From Oscillospiraceae bacterium (GTDB taxonomy: Bacteria; Bacillota; Clostridia; Oscillospirales; Oscillospiraceae), in contig JAHHSI010000011.1 of NCBI GenBank assembly GCA_020025275.1, forward strand, positions 1 through 59,726: a stretch of DNA of 59,726 bases, written 5' to 3'. The notes below the pieces were generated by a model. It was given only the letters and a program-made list of their open reading frames with translations. It made no database searches and was not told the DNA's origin. Positions within the stretch are counted from its first letter, which is position 1. Every line of letters starts with the position of its first letter. Both the position numbers and the translations under genes were made by a program. Positions 48,601-56,200 of this stretch are shown piece by piece.

Positions 48601-48781
48601 CTTCCACACAGGTGATCTCTATGTCTTTCATGACAAGGTGACCATATCCACCAACGCCTTTGTCCGTTGGTATGCCAACAAGCCGCTGTTTTGGGGCTCC
48701 ATCGGCGGAGTCGTCGTCCTTGCAGGCGCTGTCTGGCTGTTCTTGGCCGGCAAGCGGAAAAAGAAGACAGAGGAGCAATAA
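42629..48781 (+). CDS. Giant membrane-anchored Ig-like surface protein of the type VII locus
   Basis: This 2050-residue protein has a signal peptide (about 1-34, ATAATLE), about 1980 residues outside the cell, one membrane helix near the C-terminus (about 2018-2039) and a short basic tail. There is no LPXTG signal, so it is anchored by the helix. The N-terminal part has Cna/transthyretin-like and Big-type beta domains. Residues about 717-1660 hold three tandem supermodules with the signatures GFYxPxV...SGVxxFxWxY and YxNxxxxxxLxIxEANFxxxDV. A lone Ig-like repeat follows to about 1770. TAAGGAG lies 8 nt before the ATG. It is flanked by the kinase module and the EssC module. It may supply the wall-crossing part that YueB/EsaA gives in other T7SSb systems, but there is no clear sequence similarity. 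Confidence 0.88.
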   Translation: MSSVRSKPCHRLLSAFLALVMAVSMIPFTAVATAATLEHPDAVTICVKDEKNRPVQGAAVDVTIISQKNGSTQKQLTTDDTGCVEVLPAEEFVKGELSISAEIRKEGYKTDRTTIQNTKITSKNQNLEVVLKPSGVTPPDLPLIEDVTIEGKSSVYNGSKQTLVSVTKVKGDTVTYAIDGGKPSREKPVRRDVCTHQITVTVRRAGHQDLVRTVEGSIVPADITGINMVGKNVTYDGREQQIITVQGTFARKDVVTWTVDKDGAGMPETTVSHQPPKVREVGTYTVTMELDRGANYKKLVLGPVTAKVQEGTLELKDLTVQGFAGVYTVENGAAKAYPAVSVENPRGYHLQYQLDDGDERQDPAAWVEEIPTVTNAGSYLIWVRAVQEGYQDTEVPVIPAQGAQPPYNVVIAPAQQSLQFNDPAYTDGGNSEVTVDKVAPFEETYDFSAKGDNAVGGQVSYALELSEEDADIASIDPATGKLTVTHPGKITVVAKVDGNENYAPREIRHTLDVLPGGGGNGTYIGFEHKTVDDYTIGQQKGQAAVNRAIKKVHRDWGEVTYSVVDGDTVGLAVDGKGTVTVSDYAKLITAANAAKGNLVVTIRADKAAVLGSNGKIRYPADFATYPLTVKFFPTPEGKITISKPTGKDGWYVKPAVVTAPKGYLVANVQGNTGDNFAAQVLLQDDGAAERFVCLQDPATGGIAAPISVKIKIDLSAPADLSYEISEQTLIEKIGEKLGFYKPNVNITIKAKDPASGVDHFTWSYIREEGASSDNAENIVNQLQKVDEVVDGVAVAHVTMPREKEEQYRGTFSFTATDVAGTTSAAKSEDYVFVVDTIAPTMTVQYAGKDNYDGAIHSVGNVHYFNGTVDAALTIKEANFDQQDVRITVSKNGEEGIEPTLTWTNRDANTHVGTFSIAGDGEYVVSVAYQDRADNDPIDYRSEVLAIDTEKPEVNIEYIHDGETQKTIFTVKENHFRPQDVTVTGTMQDITGKPLSFTPEQLTELLRQGTWVEGADNTYTFTYDQYVDGIYQLTLNYRDTAGWDADPFVAETFVVDHTAPVGLKIEYAKSPTDEFLENITLGFYRPSVTVRLTAYDTSAGVEFFTWRYTREPNASVINHPASLPKKTVEAHQDPHDPSKFTAEFALTATEAEQYRGYLTAAAEDQFHNRTEEKADKNNIVVVDTCPPTIKPEYTKADRADVDANTYYYNNNIDVALKITEANFDPADVKISVTKDGAPFAHGEVSWTPKDKEDVSVGTFTLKAPADHSGDGAYVITVAYQDRSGNQMQTYVSGTHVIDTTKPAVEVTYQNQTPANVLQDRYGHDRSYFGDTQTAEITIRERNFNAADVDIYLTARDAGGALLDVDALHTKSAWTVGETPDIHRLTITYPGDANYAFDIAYTDLATNEAEDYTPDYFTVDRTAPTQLWVEYSDSVLDTSIDNTGYSFYNGKVTVTLSAEDSVSGVHSFCYNYRNAPGVSNVNAELVDQAIQAGSITYSDDGKQATATFEIPREVLTAENQFHGSVDFTAVNRSNGQSDPHREARRLVVDTLAPVAEISYNEAVNEVGDVAYYNGNINASVTIREANFYAEDVHILVSKDKGPATEVIPTWTDSGHDVHVGTFTLHEDGDYFVTVDHRDKSGNSMATYTSKQMTIDTDIKEPTYSINGVARTEIGGAYKNDVSVAFQFEDQNFDTKTITLTRTRFNAVEDVTAQFIQVAETEKGGSGSFTIPPVVENDGIYVLHVSMTDRAKHTAESQIKFTVNRFGSVYAYDGTLAALIRDGGQYVTGVKEDLVITEYNASPLLRDSLSILITRDGTPIDVDFLSNPATIDEQVSVGESGWYQYVYRIKASNFAEDGVYKISLASKYAADDSGENDSTSVPENSMDPSGHPILDTMTFTVDSKAPEIRNVVNLEKPIVNAHTLDVKYTVVDVGGLQSIDVIVNGETVETITDFGENLFSYTGQFTMSEKFEAQTVQLRATDRAGNVTDTASEDFHTGDLYVFHDKVTISTNAFVRWYANKPLFWGSIGGVVVLAGAVWLFLAGKRKKKTEEQ
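44779..47590 (+). repeat. Three tandem Ig-like supermodules in the giant surface protein
   Basis: A module of about 1.0-1.1 kb occurs three times. Each copy starts with a domain carrying (L/S)GFYxPxV or YSFYNGKV then SGVxxFxWxY. A second domain carries EANFxxxDVxIxV and ends with VAYQDRxxN or VDHRDKSGN. Copies one and two add a third domain with an E-x-N/H-F motif (KENHFRPQDV, RERNFNAADV). Approximate copy starts are 44780, 45810 and 46890. DNA identity between copies is moderate, so they are old duplications. Confidence 0.78.
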
Positions 48782-48813
48782 GCCGGCAAGAAGAAGCGAA
48801 GACATCATAAGAA

Positions 48814-48862
48814 CCTCTCCTCTCCCATGCAGGGCTGCGGCCCTGCGTGGGGGAGGGGAGCG
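48814..48862 (+). other. Long GC-rich hairpin between the giant protein and the second FHA gene
   Basis: CTCTCCCATGCAGGGC and GCCCTGCGTGGGGGAG can form a stem of about 16 bp with a few G-T pairs and a short loop. There is no T-run after it, so it is not a standard terminator. It sits in the only sizeable gap (167 bp) of the locus and could stabilise or process the mRNA, tuning the ratio between the giant protein and the EssC half. Confidence 0.5.
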
Positions 48863-48948
48863 GGATGGATCAGAAGTGGCCTCACGGCACGGTCGTGATG
48901 CAACTTGTGCCCCATCGTGCAGGAATCTGTGGGAAAGGTGTTTGAAAC

Positions 48949-49845
48949 ATGAATTCGCTCATTGAAAATAAGGATATATCGGAACAGGCGTGCGGCACCA
49001 ATTTTGCCTATGTGCTGCGTGACAATGCGGACTTTTTGCCGACGGAGTATAAAGTGCTCCAGAGCCAGAGGAGCGGCTGCTTTGTCAAGTGCATGAAGAT
49101 GCTGTATAACGGAAAAAGTATGCTCTACTATATGCCGGAGGGAAAGCCCCTTTCGGCGATGCTGGCCGCACTGGATGCCGACCGCTTTTTGACCATCGTC
49201 GCCCACTTGTTTGCCAGCATCATCGAGGTGCAGGGCAATGGCTTTTTGCGATGCCAGAACATCGATCTCTCGTTTGAAAAGATTTATGTAGATGCGGCGA
49301 CCTATCAGGTTAGCCTTGTCTATCTCCCACTGGCCAAGCGGCTCCACACCGATGACGCCGGATTTGAAAACACCATTCGGACAGAACTGGTGAAGCTGAT
49401 CGACCAGATCCCTGCCCTCGCTTCGGAAAAAACCCGGCAGCTTTCGGCAGATCTGTCAGATGGTACGCTGTCCCTGCGGGAGGTGTACGGACGGATCAAG
49501 GAAACCAGAGGGGAGCACAGACCGGAGGCGGTGACTGCCGGAAGCGAACTTCGTCTGCTGGCGCTAAATGCGCCGTCCCGGGTGGAGCTGCAGGTGACGA
49601 AAGATGCCTTTGTCATCGGGAAAAAAGCGGACCGCTGTGACGGTGTGATCAGCTTCAATAAAATGATCAGTCGCTGCCACTGCAGGATCGACAAGGCCGG
49701 GGCGGGCTACACCATCACCGATCTGGAGAGTGCCAACGGCACCTATGTGAATCGGGTGCGGCTCTGCCCGAATCAGCCTCACCCCATCGGGAACGGGGAT
49801 ACCGTGCGGCTGGCTAACAGTGATTTCCGAGTGATCGTAGAATAA
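48949..49845 (+). CDS. Second DUF6382-like and FHA-domain protein
   Basis: This 298-residue cytoplasmic protein has an N-terminal DUF6382-like region (about 1-185) and a C-terminal FHA domain (about 212-298) with FVIGKK, the phosphopeptide-binding NKMISRCHCRI and LESANGTYVN. It shares the segment before LVYLPLAKR with the FHA protein at 38555 but lacks the acidic T-G-L-L linker of that protein. It is therefore likely a pure reader rather than a substrate. The gene starts the second, tightly packed block of the locus (14 nt to the CpaE-like ATPase), so it probably links phospho-signals from the kinase to the EssC machinery. Confidence 0.83.
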   Translation: MNSLIENKDISEQACGTNFAYVLRDNADFLPTEYKVLQSQRSGCFVKCMKMLYNGKSMLYYMPEGKPLSAMLAALDADRFLTIVAHLFASIIEVQGNGFLRCQNIDLSFEKIYVDAATYQVSLVYLPLAKRLHTDDAGFENTIRTELVKLIDQIPALASEKTRQLSADLSDGTLSLREVYGRIKETRGEHRPEAVTAGSELRLLALNAPSRVELQVTKDAFVIGKKADRCDGVISFNKMISRCHCRIDKAGAGYTITDLESANGTYVNRVRLCPNQPHPIGNGDTVRLANSDFRVIVE

Positions 49846-49859
49846 GGAGGGGTGAGACA

Positions 49860-50918
49860 ATGGCAAAACCGAGAATCATCATCGCAGACACCGACGAGAG
49901 CTATCTCATCCCGCTGCAGCTGAAATTTGCTCAGGAATTTTTTGAGAAAATCGATTTGGAAATCATTACCGATGCAGCGTACTTTGCACAACTGTTTCAG
50001 CTGCCGCAGAGAGCGGAGGTACTGATCGTGTCCGAGGATCTGTACACCGCAGCGGTGCAAAAGCATAACATCTCCCACATCTTTGTCATGGATGAACAGT
50101 ACGAAGAGGAGAGAACCGGCGATCTGAATGTGAACCATATCTTCAAGTACACCAGTATTCAGGAGATTTTTCACGAGATTCTGGGCAAGAGCGCGGCTAC
50201 GTTGCAGCTGAACGAGAGTGCCAAGCAGGAGACCAAGGTGATCCTCTTTTATTCCGCAAGCGGCGGCGCAGGAAAGACGACGGCGGCGGTGGGCGTCAGC
50301 GCAGCACTGGCCAAAAATTACAAAAAAGTGCTCTATATCAACGCAGCCCGGCTGCAAGTGTTTCAGCACATGATCAAGAATCAGGCGCCCATCACGGCCT
50401 CCGACGTCTACGCCAAGCTCTCAGCGCCGACGCCCCACCTCTATACAGAGATCAAGCATGTGGTGCGCAAGGAGCTGTTCAGCTATGTGCCGCCGTTCAA
50501 AGCGGCGCTGATGTCGCTGGGGCTCAGCTACACGGTCTATGAGGCGGTGATCCGTTCGGCTCAAAAGAGCGGAGAGTATGACTACATCCTGGTGGATGCC
50601 GATGTGACCTTTGATGAGGAGAAGGCGTCGCTTCTGAATCTGGCGGATAAAGTGGTGATCCTGATGCGTCAGGAGCCGGCCAGCGTACTGGCCACCAATC
50701 TGCTGGTGTCCAATATGAATGGCGTGGACAGTGAAAAATACATCTTTATCTGCAACGACTTTGTCAAGGACGAGAACAGTGCGCTGATTGCCGCCAATGG
50801 GGCGATGAAGTTTTCAATCAGTGAGTATATCCGCCATTTTGAGCACTATGAGACCATGAGTGCCGATGATTTGTCCCGGGAGAGCAGCATTCAAAAGGCT
50901 GCCTTCCTGATCTTGTAA
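49860..50918 (+). CDS. CpaE/MinD-like ATPase with receiver-like N-terminal domain
   Basis: The 352-residue protein has an N-terminal domain (about 1-115) with the alternating strands and helices of a response-regulator receiver (RIIIADTDESYLIPL, AEVLIVSED). A ParA/MinD-type ATPase follows with the deviant Walker A SGGAGKTTAAVGV (Lys139) and the Walker B-like strand YDYILVDADV. This layout is that of CpaE proteins, which position pili or secretion machines at the membrane. No classical T7SSb locus I know carries it as a core gene, so it may localise or gate this version of the system. It sits 14 nt after the FHA gene and 13 nt before the YukD-like gene. AAGGAGG precedes the ATG. Confidence 0.83.
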   Translation: MAKPRIIIADTDESYLIPLQLKFAQEFFEKIDLEIITDAAYFAQLFQLPQRAEVLIVSEDLYTAAVQKHNISHIFVMDEQYEEERTGDLNVNHIFKYTSIQEIFHEILGKSAATLQLNESAKQETKVILFYSASGGAGKTTAAVGVSAALAKNYKKVLYINAARLQVFQHMIKNQAPITASDVYAKLSAPTPHLYTEIKHVVRKELFSYVPPFKAALMSLGLSYTVYEAVIRSAQKSGEYDYILVDADVTFDEEKASLLNLADKVVILMRQEPASVLATNLLVSNMNGVDSEKYIFICNDFVKDENSALIAANGAMKFSISEYIRHFEHYETMSADDLSRESSIQKAAFLIL

Positions 50919-50931
50919 GGAGAGGATCGCT

Positions 50932-51186
50932 ATGAACAGAGACAGTGCGGTGGTGGTGTTCAACATCACCAAGCGGAAGATTTCGGTGGATCTTGAAATC
51001 CCCCTCTATATTACGGCCAATGAACTGGTGGCGGCACTGAACACGGCCTATCATCTGGGAATCGATACCACGGATATCAAAAACTGCTATCTGAAAGCGG
51101 AGAATCCGATCGCCCTGTTGAAAGGGAACAAAACGCTGGAGGAATTTGGACTGCGGAACGGAAGTGTCATCAACTACACAGAATAG
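50932..51186 (+). CDS. YukD/EsaB-like ubiquitin-fold protein
   Basis: This 84-residue protein matches the YukD/EsaB family: a small cytoplasmic beta-grasp protein encoded next to EssC in T7SSb loci and needed for, or regulating, secretion. The pattern VVVFNITKRKISVDLEIPLY then ITANELVAALNTAYHL, ending LEEFGLRNGSVI, fits the ubiquitin fold (strand, strand, helix, strands). Length is typical. It lies 13 nt after the CpaE-like gene and 11 nt before essC, with an AAGGAGAG site. Confidence 0.87.
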   Translation: MNRDSAVVVFNITKRKISVDLEIPLYITANELVAALNTAYHLGIDTTDIKNCYLKAENPIALLKGNKTLEEFGLRNGSVINYTE

Positions 51187-51197
51187 GAGATCGTGTG

Positions 51198-54100
51198 ATG
51201 GACAAGAGATATAAAGTCATCCTCTCAAGCAGGAACCTGTACAAGGAGATCGAACTTGCTCCTGACGCCCGACAGGTGAGCGTGGGAACGGACATCGACT
51301 GCGACATACGCCTGCACAAGGATCTGTTCTTTGACAGCATTTCCCTTCAGTTCATCAAGAACGAGGCGGAGTGGAAAGTTCTGTGCTCGGATACCCTCTA
51401 CTTTACCGTGGGGGATGTCCGGAAGCTGGTGACCAAGAATCTGGCGCATGGCGACAGCTTTGAGGTGCGGTATCAGGCATCGGACAACTTTGTGTTTTCG
51501 TTGGATTTTTTCATCGACTTTGACGACGGGAAGACATATGAGCGGGCCATTGATGTGTCCGATGTGAGCACCCTGACCATCGGCACCTCCGGTGAGAACA
51601 ACATCGTGCTGAGCAGTATCTATGTGAAAAACGACAACCTTACCTTGACGAGGAAGGGAACGGACTATGTGCTGGAGGTGCGGGAAACCACCTACGGCGT
51701 TTCCATCAACGGCAAGAAGGCGAAAAGCGGAGATCTTCTCCGGGATGGGGATTTCCTGTCCGTTTCGGACTACTTCTTCTACTATAAAAGCCATAAGATC
51801 TGGACCCAGATCCGTGATGACGAAATTGTTAAATTTTTGAAATATATTGACAAACCGGATCGAAATTCATATCCTAAGTTCAACAGAAATACACGGGTAA
51901 AACCCGTGGTTTGCGACGATAAAATTGAAGTATTGGACCCTCCGGCCAAGCCCCAGAAACCCAAGAATAATCTCTTTGTACGGTTGATGCCGTCCATGGG
52001 AATGCTGCTGGCGGCCGGCGTGATGGCCTACTTTGGCGGGATGATGATCATCATGTCGGTGATCTCCTGTACGATGGCAATTTTGACCACCATTGTGAGC
52101 ATCACCGAGGGCAAAAAAGATTATAAAACCGGCATGGCCGATCGGATCGAAAAATACACGGCCTACACGGAAAAGAAACGGGAAGAGATCCAACAGTGCC
52201 GTGCGCAGGAGCAGGCGGAGCTGGAGGAGTTGTTTATCTCCCAGAAGGTCGAAAAACAGCGGCTGGATACATTTTCACCGGATCTCTTCGACCGGCTCCC
52301 TGCAGATGACGATTATCTCTGTGTCCGTCTGGGAAGCGGCGATGTCCTCTCGCAGCGGGTGATCGATTATAAGAAGCAGGAGAGACTGGAGATCGAAGAT
52401 GAGCTGCAGCTGATTCCGGAGCAGCTGTATGAGGAGTTCAAGAACGTCCATGATGCCCCGATTGTGTGTGATTTCAAGGCGATCAATGCCTTTGGCGTTG
52501 TGGGTGCCCCGGAATATCGATTTGAATTTTTAAAGAATATCGTTGTGGATCTTGCCGCAAGACAGCATTTTTCGGATACGAAAATGATCTTTGTGGCGGA
52601 GAGCACGCACAAGCAGCAGATCCAGTGGCTGCGCTTTCTCCCCCATGTATTCAACGAGACCATCGGTGTGCGCAACATTGTCTGTGATGACGAGAGCAAA
52701 AATCTGATTTTTGAGTATCTCTACAAGGAACTGACCATCCGGTCGCAGAGCCAGAAAAAGAAGAAGTTTGAAAGCAACATCGTGGTCTTTTTCTACGATG
52801 CGTACGGCTTCCAGAACCACCCGATCTCCAAATTTGTGGATCAGGCCAAGGAACTGGGTGTGACCTTTGTCTTTTTCGGCGGCTCCGTGGCCGACATCCC
52901 GCAGGGCTGCGGCTACATCGTCTCCATTCAGGACAGCCAAAATGCAGTGCTGATGAATACGCAAAACAAGCGCGAGGCGTCCCCCTTTGTTTACCCCACC
53001 ATTCCCACGGCGCAAGCGGCAGCCGTTGTGAAGATTTTGGCGCCGGTATATACGGAGGAGATCTCTCTGGAGGGAACGCTTACCAAAAATATTTCGCTCT
53101 TTGAGCTGCTGCACATCCTGGCGGTGGATGATCTTGATTTGGAGGAACGCTGGAAAACCTCTCAGGTGTTTCAGTCCATGGCGGCCCCCATCGGCGTTTC
53201 CAAGACCGGGGTCGTCTCACTGGACCTCCACGACAAGGCCCACGGCCCCCATGGACTGGTGGCCGGTACCACCGGTTCGGGTAAGTCGGAGATCCTGCAG
53301 ACCTACATTTTGGCCATGGCCACGCTGTTTCACCCCTATGAGGTCGCCTTCGTGATCATTGACTTCAAGGGCGGCGGTATGGTCAACCAGTTCAAAGATC
53401 TACCCCACCTGCTGGGCGCCATTACCAACATTGACGGCAAGGAGATCAACCGCTCGCTCAAGTCCATCAAGGCGGAGCTGCAGAAGCGGCAGCGGCTGTT
53501 TGCAGAGGCCGACGTCAACCACATCGATAAATACATCAAGAAATACAGAGCCGGCGAGGCCAGTGTCCCCATCCCGCACCTGATCATCATTGTTGATGAA
53601 TTTGCGGAGCTGAAAGCGGAACAGCCGGAATTTATGAAAGAGTTGATTTCAGCTGCCCGCATCGGCCGCAGCCTCGGCGTCCACCTGATTTTGGCAACGC
53701 AGAAACCTTCGGGACAGGTGAATGAGCAGATCTGGAGCAACTCACGCTTCAAGCTCTGCTTGAAGGTGCAGAGTCAGGAGGACAGTAACGAGGTCCTGAA
53801 GTCCCCCTTGGCGGCGGAGATCAAGGAACCGGGACGAGCCTACCTGCAGGTGGGCAACAACGAGATTTTTGAGTTGTTCCAGTCGGCCTACAGCGGAGCC
53901 TCGGAAAAGACCGATGAGTCCAACGTCAAAGAATTTACCATCTATAGCCTGAGCGAGTCGGGGAAGAAGATCCCGGTGTTCACCCAGAAAAAGAAGAAGA
54001 GCGGCGACGGGGCCGCCACACAGCTGGATGCTATTGTGGGATATGTCGCCTCGTATTGCCGCCGGATCCGTCTGGACAAGCTGCCGGACATCTGCCTGCC

Positions 54101-55724
54101 TTCGCTGGGAACCAGCATTGACTTTGCCGCACAGCCCGCAGCGCCGACGGCCAACCGCTACGATGTGGAGCTGGGTGTCTACGATGATCCGGAGAACCAG
54201 TATCAGGGGGAGTATACCATTGACCTTGGCAGCAATAACCTGATGATCATCGGTGCCTCCCGGTCCGGAAAGACCAATGTGCTGCAGACCATCATCCGAA
54301 GCCTCTCCACCAAGTATACGCCGGAGGAAGTCGCGATCTATGTGGTGGACTTTGCCTCCATGGTCCTGCGGAATTTCGATTCGCTGCACCATGTGGGCGG
54401 CGTGGTCTGCGCCTCAGAGGACGAGAAGCTGAAAAACCTCTTCAAGCTCCTTCATACGGAAATTGAGAGCCGGAAAGAGAAGCTGATGTCGGTGGGCGTC
54501 AGTTCCTTCACCGCCTATAAAGAGAGCGGGAAAAAGGATCTTCCGCTGATCGTGTTAATGATCGACAACCTCACGGCGCTCAAAGAACTGTACTTTCAGG
54601 ACGATGACGAGCTGCTCACTCTGTGCCGAGAGGGATTGACGGTGGGCGTGAGCGTTGTTATTGCCAACTCGCAGACGGCCGGCATCGGCTATAAATATCT
54701 TTCCAACTTCTCGGCCAGAGTGGCCTTGTTCTGCAACGATTCCAATGAATACAACGCACTTTTCGATCACTGCCGGGAACGGCTGGACAGCATCCCCGGA
54801 CGGTGCATCATTGAGATCGACAAGACCCATTACGAGTGTCAGTCCTACCTTGCCTTCCAAGGGGAAAAGGAAATTGACCGGGTGCAGGAGATCAAGAGCT
54901 ACATCGCACAGACCAACGGGCAGCATCTCCATGCCATGGCCAAGCGGATCCCGCTGATCCCAGCCTCGCTCACCAAGGAGTATATGGTAGGCGAGTTTGG
55001 CGGCCGGATGAAGAAGGAATTTTCTGTGGTGGCCGGTCTGGATTACGCAACCGTGACGCCGTATGTGCTGGATTTTGCTGCCTTGGGCGTACTGGCGGTC
55101 GCCGGACGGGAGGGGGCCGGCAGACACAACTGGATCCGATACTCCGTGGATATGCTGGAAACCATGTACCCCGGAAAGACCAAACTCTATGTGGTGGACG
55201 GGATCGGCAAGAAGCTTGCGTCCCTCAAGGACACCCCGGCTCTGGCGGGGTACAGTATGATCGCCGAGGATGCCGTGGGCTATATGGTGGAGATGGAAGC
55301 CCAGCTCAAAGAGCGCTATGACGCACTTGTGGCCGGGAACGAAGAGATTCTGGAGCAGTCCCCGCTTTTGCTGATGGTGGTGGACCATCCGGACGCCCTG
55401 ACGGCCATCTGCAACGATCTGGACGCCCTTGCCGCCTACAAAAATATCACCGGCAGATATAAAAATATGCGGGTGTGCCTGATTGCGCTGATCGACAATG
55501 TGAACATCTCCTACAGCGCTCCGGAAATCCTGAAAAACATCCGCGACCAGCGCAACTTCATGTACTTTGACGATATGAGCAATCTGAAGATGTTTGATGT
55601 TCCGCTGGCGATGACGCGCAACTTCAAAAAGCCCATTGAGCTGGGAGACGGCTACTACATTAAGGATAACGAGTGCGTGAAACTGAAAACCTCAATTTGT
55701 TCAAACAAAGGAGGAACGGCATGA
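51198..55724 (+). CDS. essC: Type VII secretion FtsK/SpoIIIE-type ATPase EssC
   Basis: EssC is the membrane motor that recognises and exports WXG100-type substrates. The 1508-residue protein has two N-terminal FHA-like domains (about 1-210), paired membrane helices (about 260-304), a soluble helical region and three FtsK-like ATPase domains. ATPase 1 is intact (TTGSGKSEI, Lys696; Walker B-like VIIDFKGGG and HLIIIVDEFAEL). ATPase 2 has GASRSGKTN with Lys1025. ATPase 3 is degenerate, GREGAGRHN, with Arg1309 where Lys is needed. The start is ATG 51198, 7 nt after AGGAGA; a GTG one codon earlier is less likely. The stop overlaps the next start by 4 nt. The identification rests on domain order and the adjacent yukD-like gene. 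Confidence 0.95.
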   Translation: MDKRYKVILSSRNLYKEIELAPDARQVSVGTDIDCDIRLHKDLFFDSISLQFIKNEAEWKVLCSDTLYFTVGDVRKLVTKNLAHGDSFEVRYQASDNFVFSLDFFIDFDDGKTYERAIDVSDVSTLTIGTSGENNIVLSSIYVKNDNLTLTRKGTDYVLEVRETTYGVSINGKKAKSGDLLRDGDFLSVSDYFFYYKSHKIWTQIRDDEIVKFLKYIDKPDRNSYPKFNRNTRVKPVVCDDKIEVLDPPAKPQKPKNNLFVRLMPSMGMLLAAGVMAYFGGMMIIMSVISCTMAILTTIVSITEGKKDYKTGMADRIEKYTAYTEKKREEIQQCRAQEQAELEELFISQKVEKQRLDTFSPDLFDRLPADDDYLCVRLGSGDVLSQRVIDYKKQERLEIEDELQLIPEQLYEEFKNVHDAPIVCDFKAINAFGVVGAPEYRFEFLKNIVVDLAARQHFSDTKMIFVAESTHKQQIQWLRFLPHVFNETIGVRNIVCDDESKNLIFEYLYKELTIRSQSQKKKKFESNIVVFFYDAYGFQNHPISKFVDQAKELGVTFVFFGGSVADIPQGCGYIVSIQDSQNAVLMNTQNKREASPFVYPTIPTAQAAAVVKILAPVYTEEISLEGTLTKNISLFELLHILAVDDLDLEERWKTSQVFQSMAAPIGVSKTGVVSLDLHDKAHGPHGLVAGTTGSGKSEILQTYILAMATLFHPYEVAFVIIDFKGGGMVNQFKDLPHLLGAITNIDGKEINRSLKSIKAELQKRQRLFAEADVNHIDKYIKKYRAGEASVPIPHLIIIVDEFAELKAEQPEFMKELISAARIGRSLGVHLILATQKPSGQVNEQIWSNSRFKLCLKVQSQEDSNEVLKSPLAAEIKEPGRAYLQVGNNEIFELFQSAYSGASEKTDESNVKEFTIYSLSESGKKIPVFTQKKKKSGDGAATQLDAIVGYVASYCRRIRLDKLPDICLPSLGTSIDFAAQPAAPTANRYDVELGVYDDPENQYQGEYTIDLGSNNLMIIGASRSGKTNVLQTIIRSLSTKYTPEEVAIYVVDFASMVLRNFDSLHHVGGVVCASEDEKLKNLFKLLHTEIESRKEKLMSVGVSSFTAYKESGKKDLPLIVLMIDNLTALKELYFQDDDELLTLCREGLTVGVSVVIANSQTAGIGYKYLSNFSARVALFCNDSNEYNALFDHCRERLDSIPGRCIIEIDKTHYECQSYLAFQGEKEIDRVQEIKSYIAQTNGQHLHAMAKRIPLIPASLTKEYMVGEFGGRMKKEFSVVAGLDYATVTPYVLDFAALGVLAVAGREGAGRHNWIRYSVDMLETMYPGKTKLYVVDGIGKKLASLKDTPALAGYSMIAEDAVGYMVEMEAQLKERYDALVAGNEEILEQSPLLLMVVDHPDALTAICNDLDALAAYKNITGRYKNMRVCLIALIDNVNISYSAPEILKNIRDQRNFMYFDDMSNLKMFDVPLAMTRNFKKPIELGDGYYIKDNECVKLKTSICSNKGGTA

Positions 55725-56200
55725 GTGGAAGTATGGTATCGACCCTGCAGGCACAAAGACAGAGTTATGTCCGTCAGACGGAAGAAGCCCGTGACGAGAT
55801 CGCCCGGTACGAGCGGTCCTACGAATCACTGAGCAATTTCAAAACCACAGTAACCCAGTCGCAGGAGGAGTTTCAGTCCATTCGCACCGAAAAAATGAAG
55901 ACCTTGGCACAGCTGGAGGAGGTCAAGAAGAACTGCCTCACGGTCCAGCGCTATCACAGCGGCATGCAGGAGATCCTCTCCGGAAGTGTTTCCGGCGGGA
56001 TCGGTGCCGTGTATGCGGTCATGCAGCTGCAGATCGAGCTCAAGCTCAAGCAGTATCTGCAGAAGATCCACAGCTGTGAGAGACATATCGCCTCATACGG
56101 CCGAGAGATCGACCACATCGATCGGCAGCTGGAATCAGCCGAGCGAGAAGCACGCGCGGCAAGACCGCTGCGGGGAGGAGGGACATCCCATGCGCGTTGA
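55721..56200 (+). CDS. YwqH/DUF5082-like helical partner protein
   Basis: The 159-residue protein is almost wholly alpha-helical with coiled-coil heptads at both ends (about 8-80 and 115-150) and a Gly-rich turn at about 84-95 (LSGSVSGGIGA). This resembles the YwqH/DUF5082 family, whose members accompany T7SS toxins as small helical partners or chaperones. Its ATG overlaps the essC stop (ATGA), and AAAGGAGG precedes it. It overlaps the next gene by 11 nt. The family match is from shape and context more than from sharp motifs. Confidence 0.65.
   Translation: MSGSMVSTLQAQRQSYVRQTEEARDEIARYERSYESLSNFKTTVTQSQEEFQSIRTEKMKTLAQLEEVKKNCLTVQRYHSGMQEILSGSVSGGIGAVYAVMQLQIELKLKQYLQKIHSCERHIASYGREIDHIDRQLESAEREARAARPLRGGGTSHAR

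Noticed and set aside
43877..48808. Two long minus-strand frames opposite the giant surface protein
   Set aside because: The plus-strand protein shows signal peptide, repeats and membrane helix; the antisense products lack any motif.
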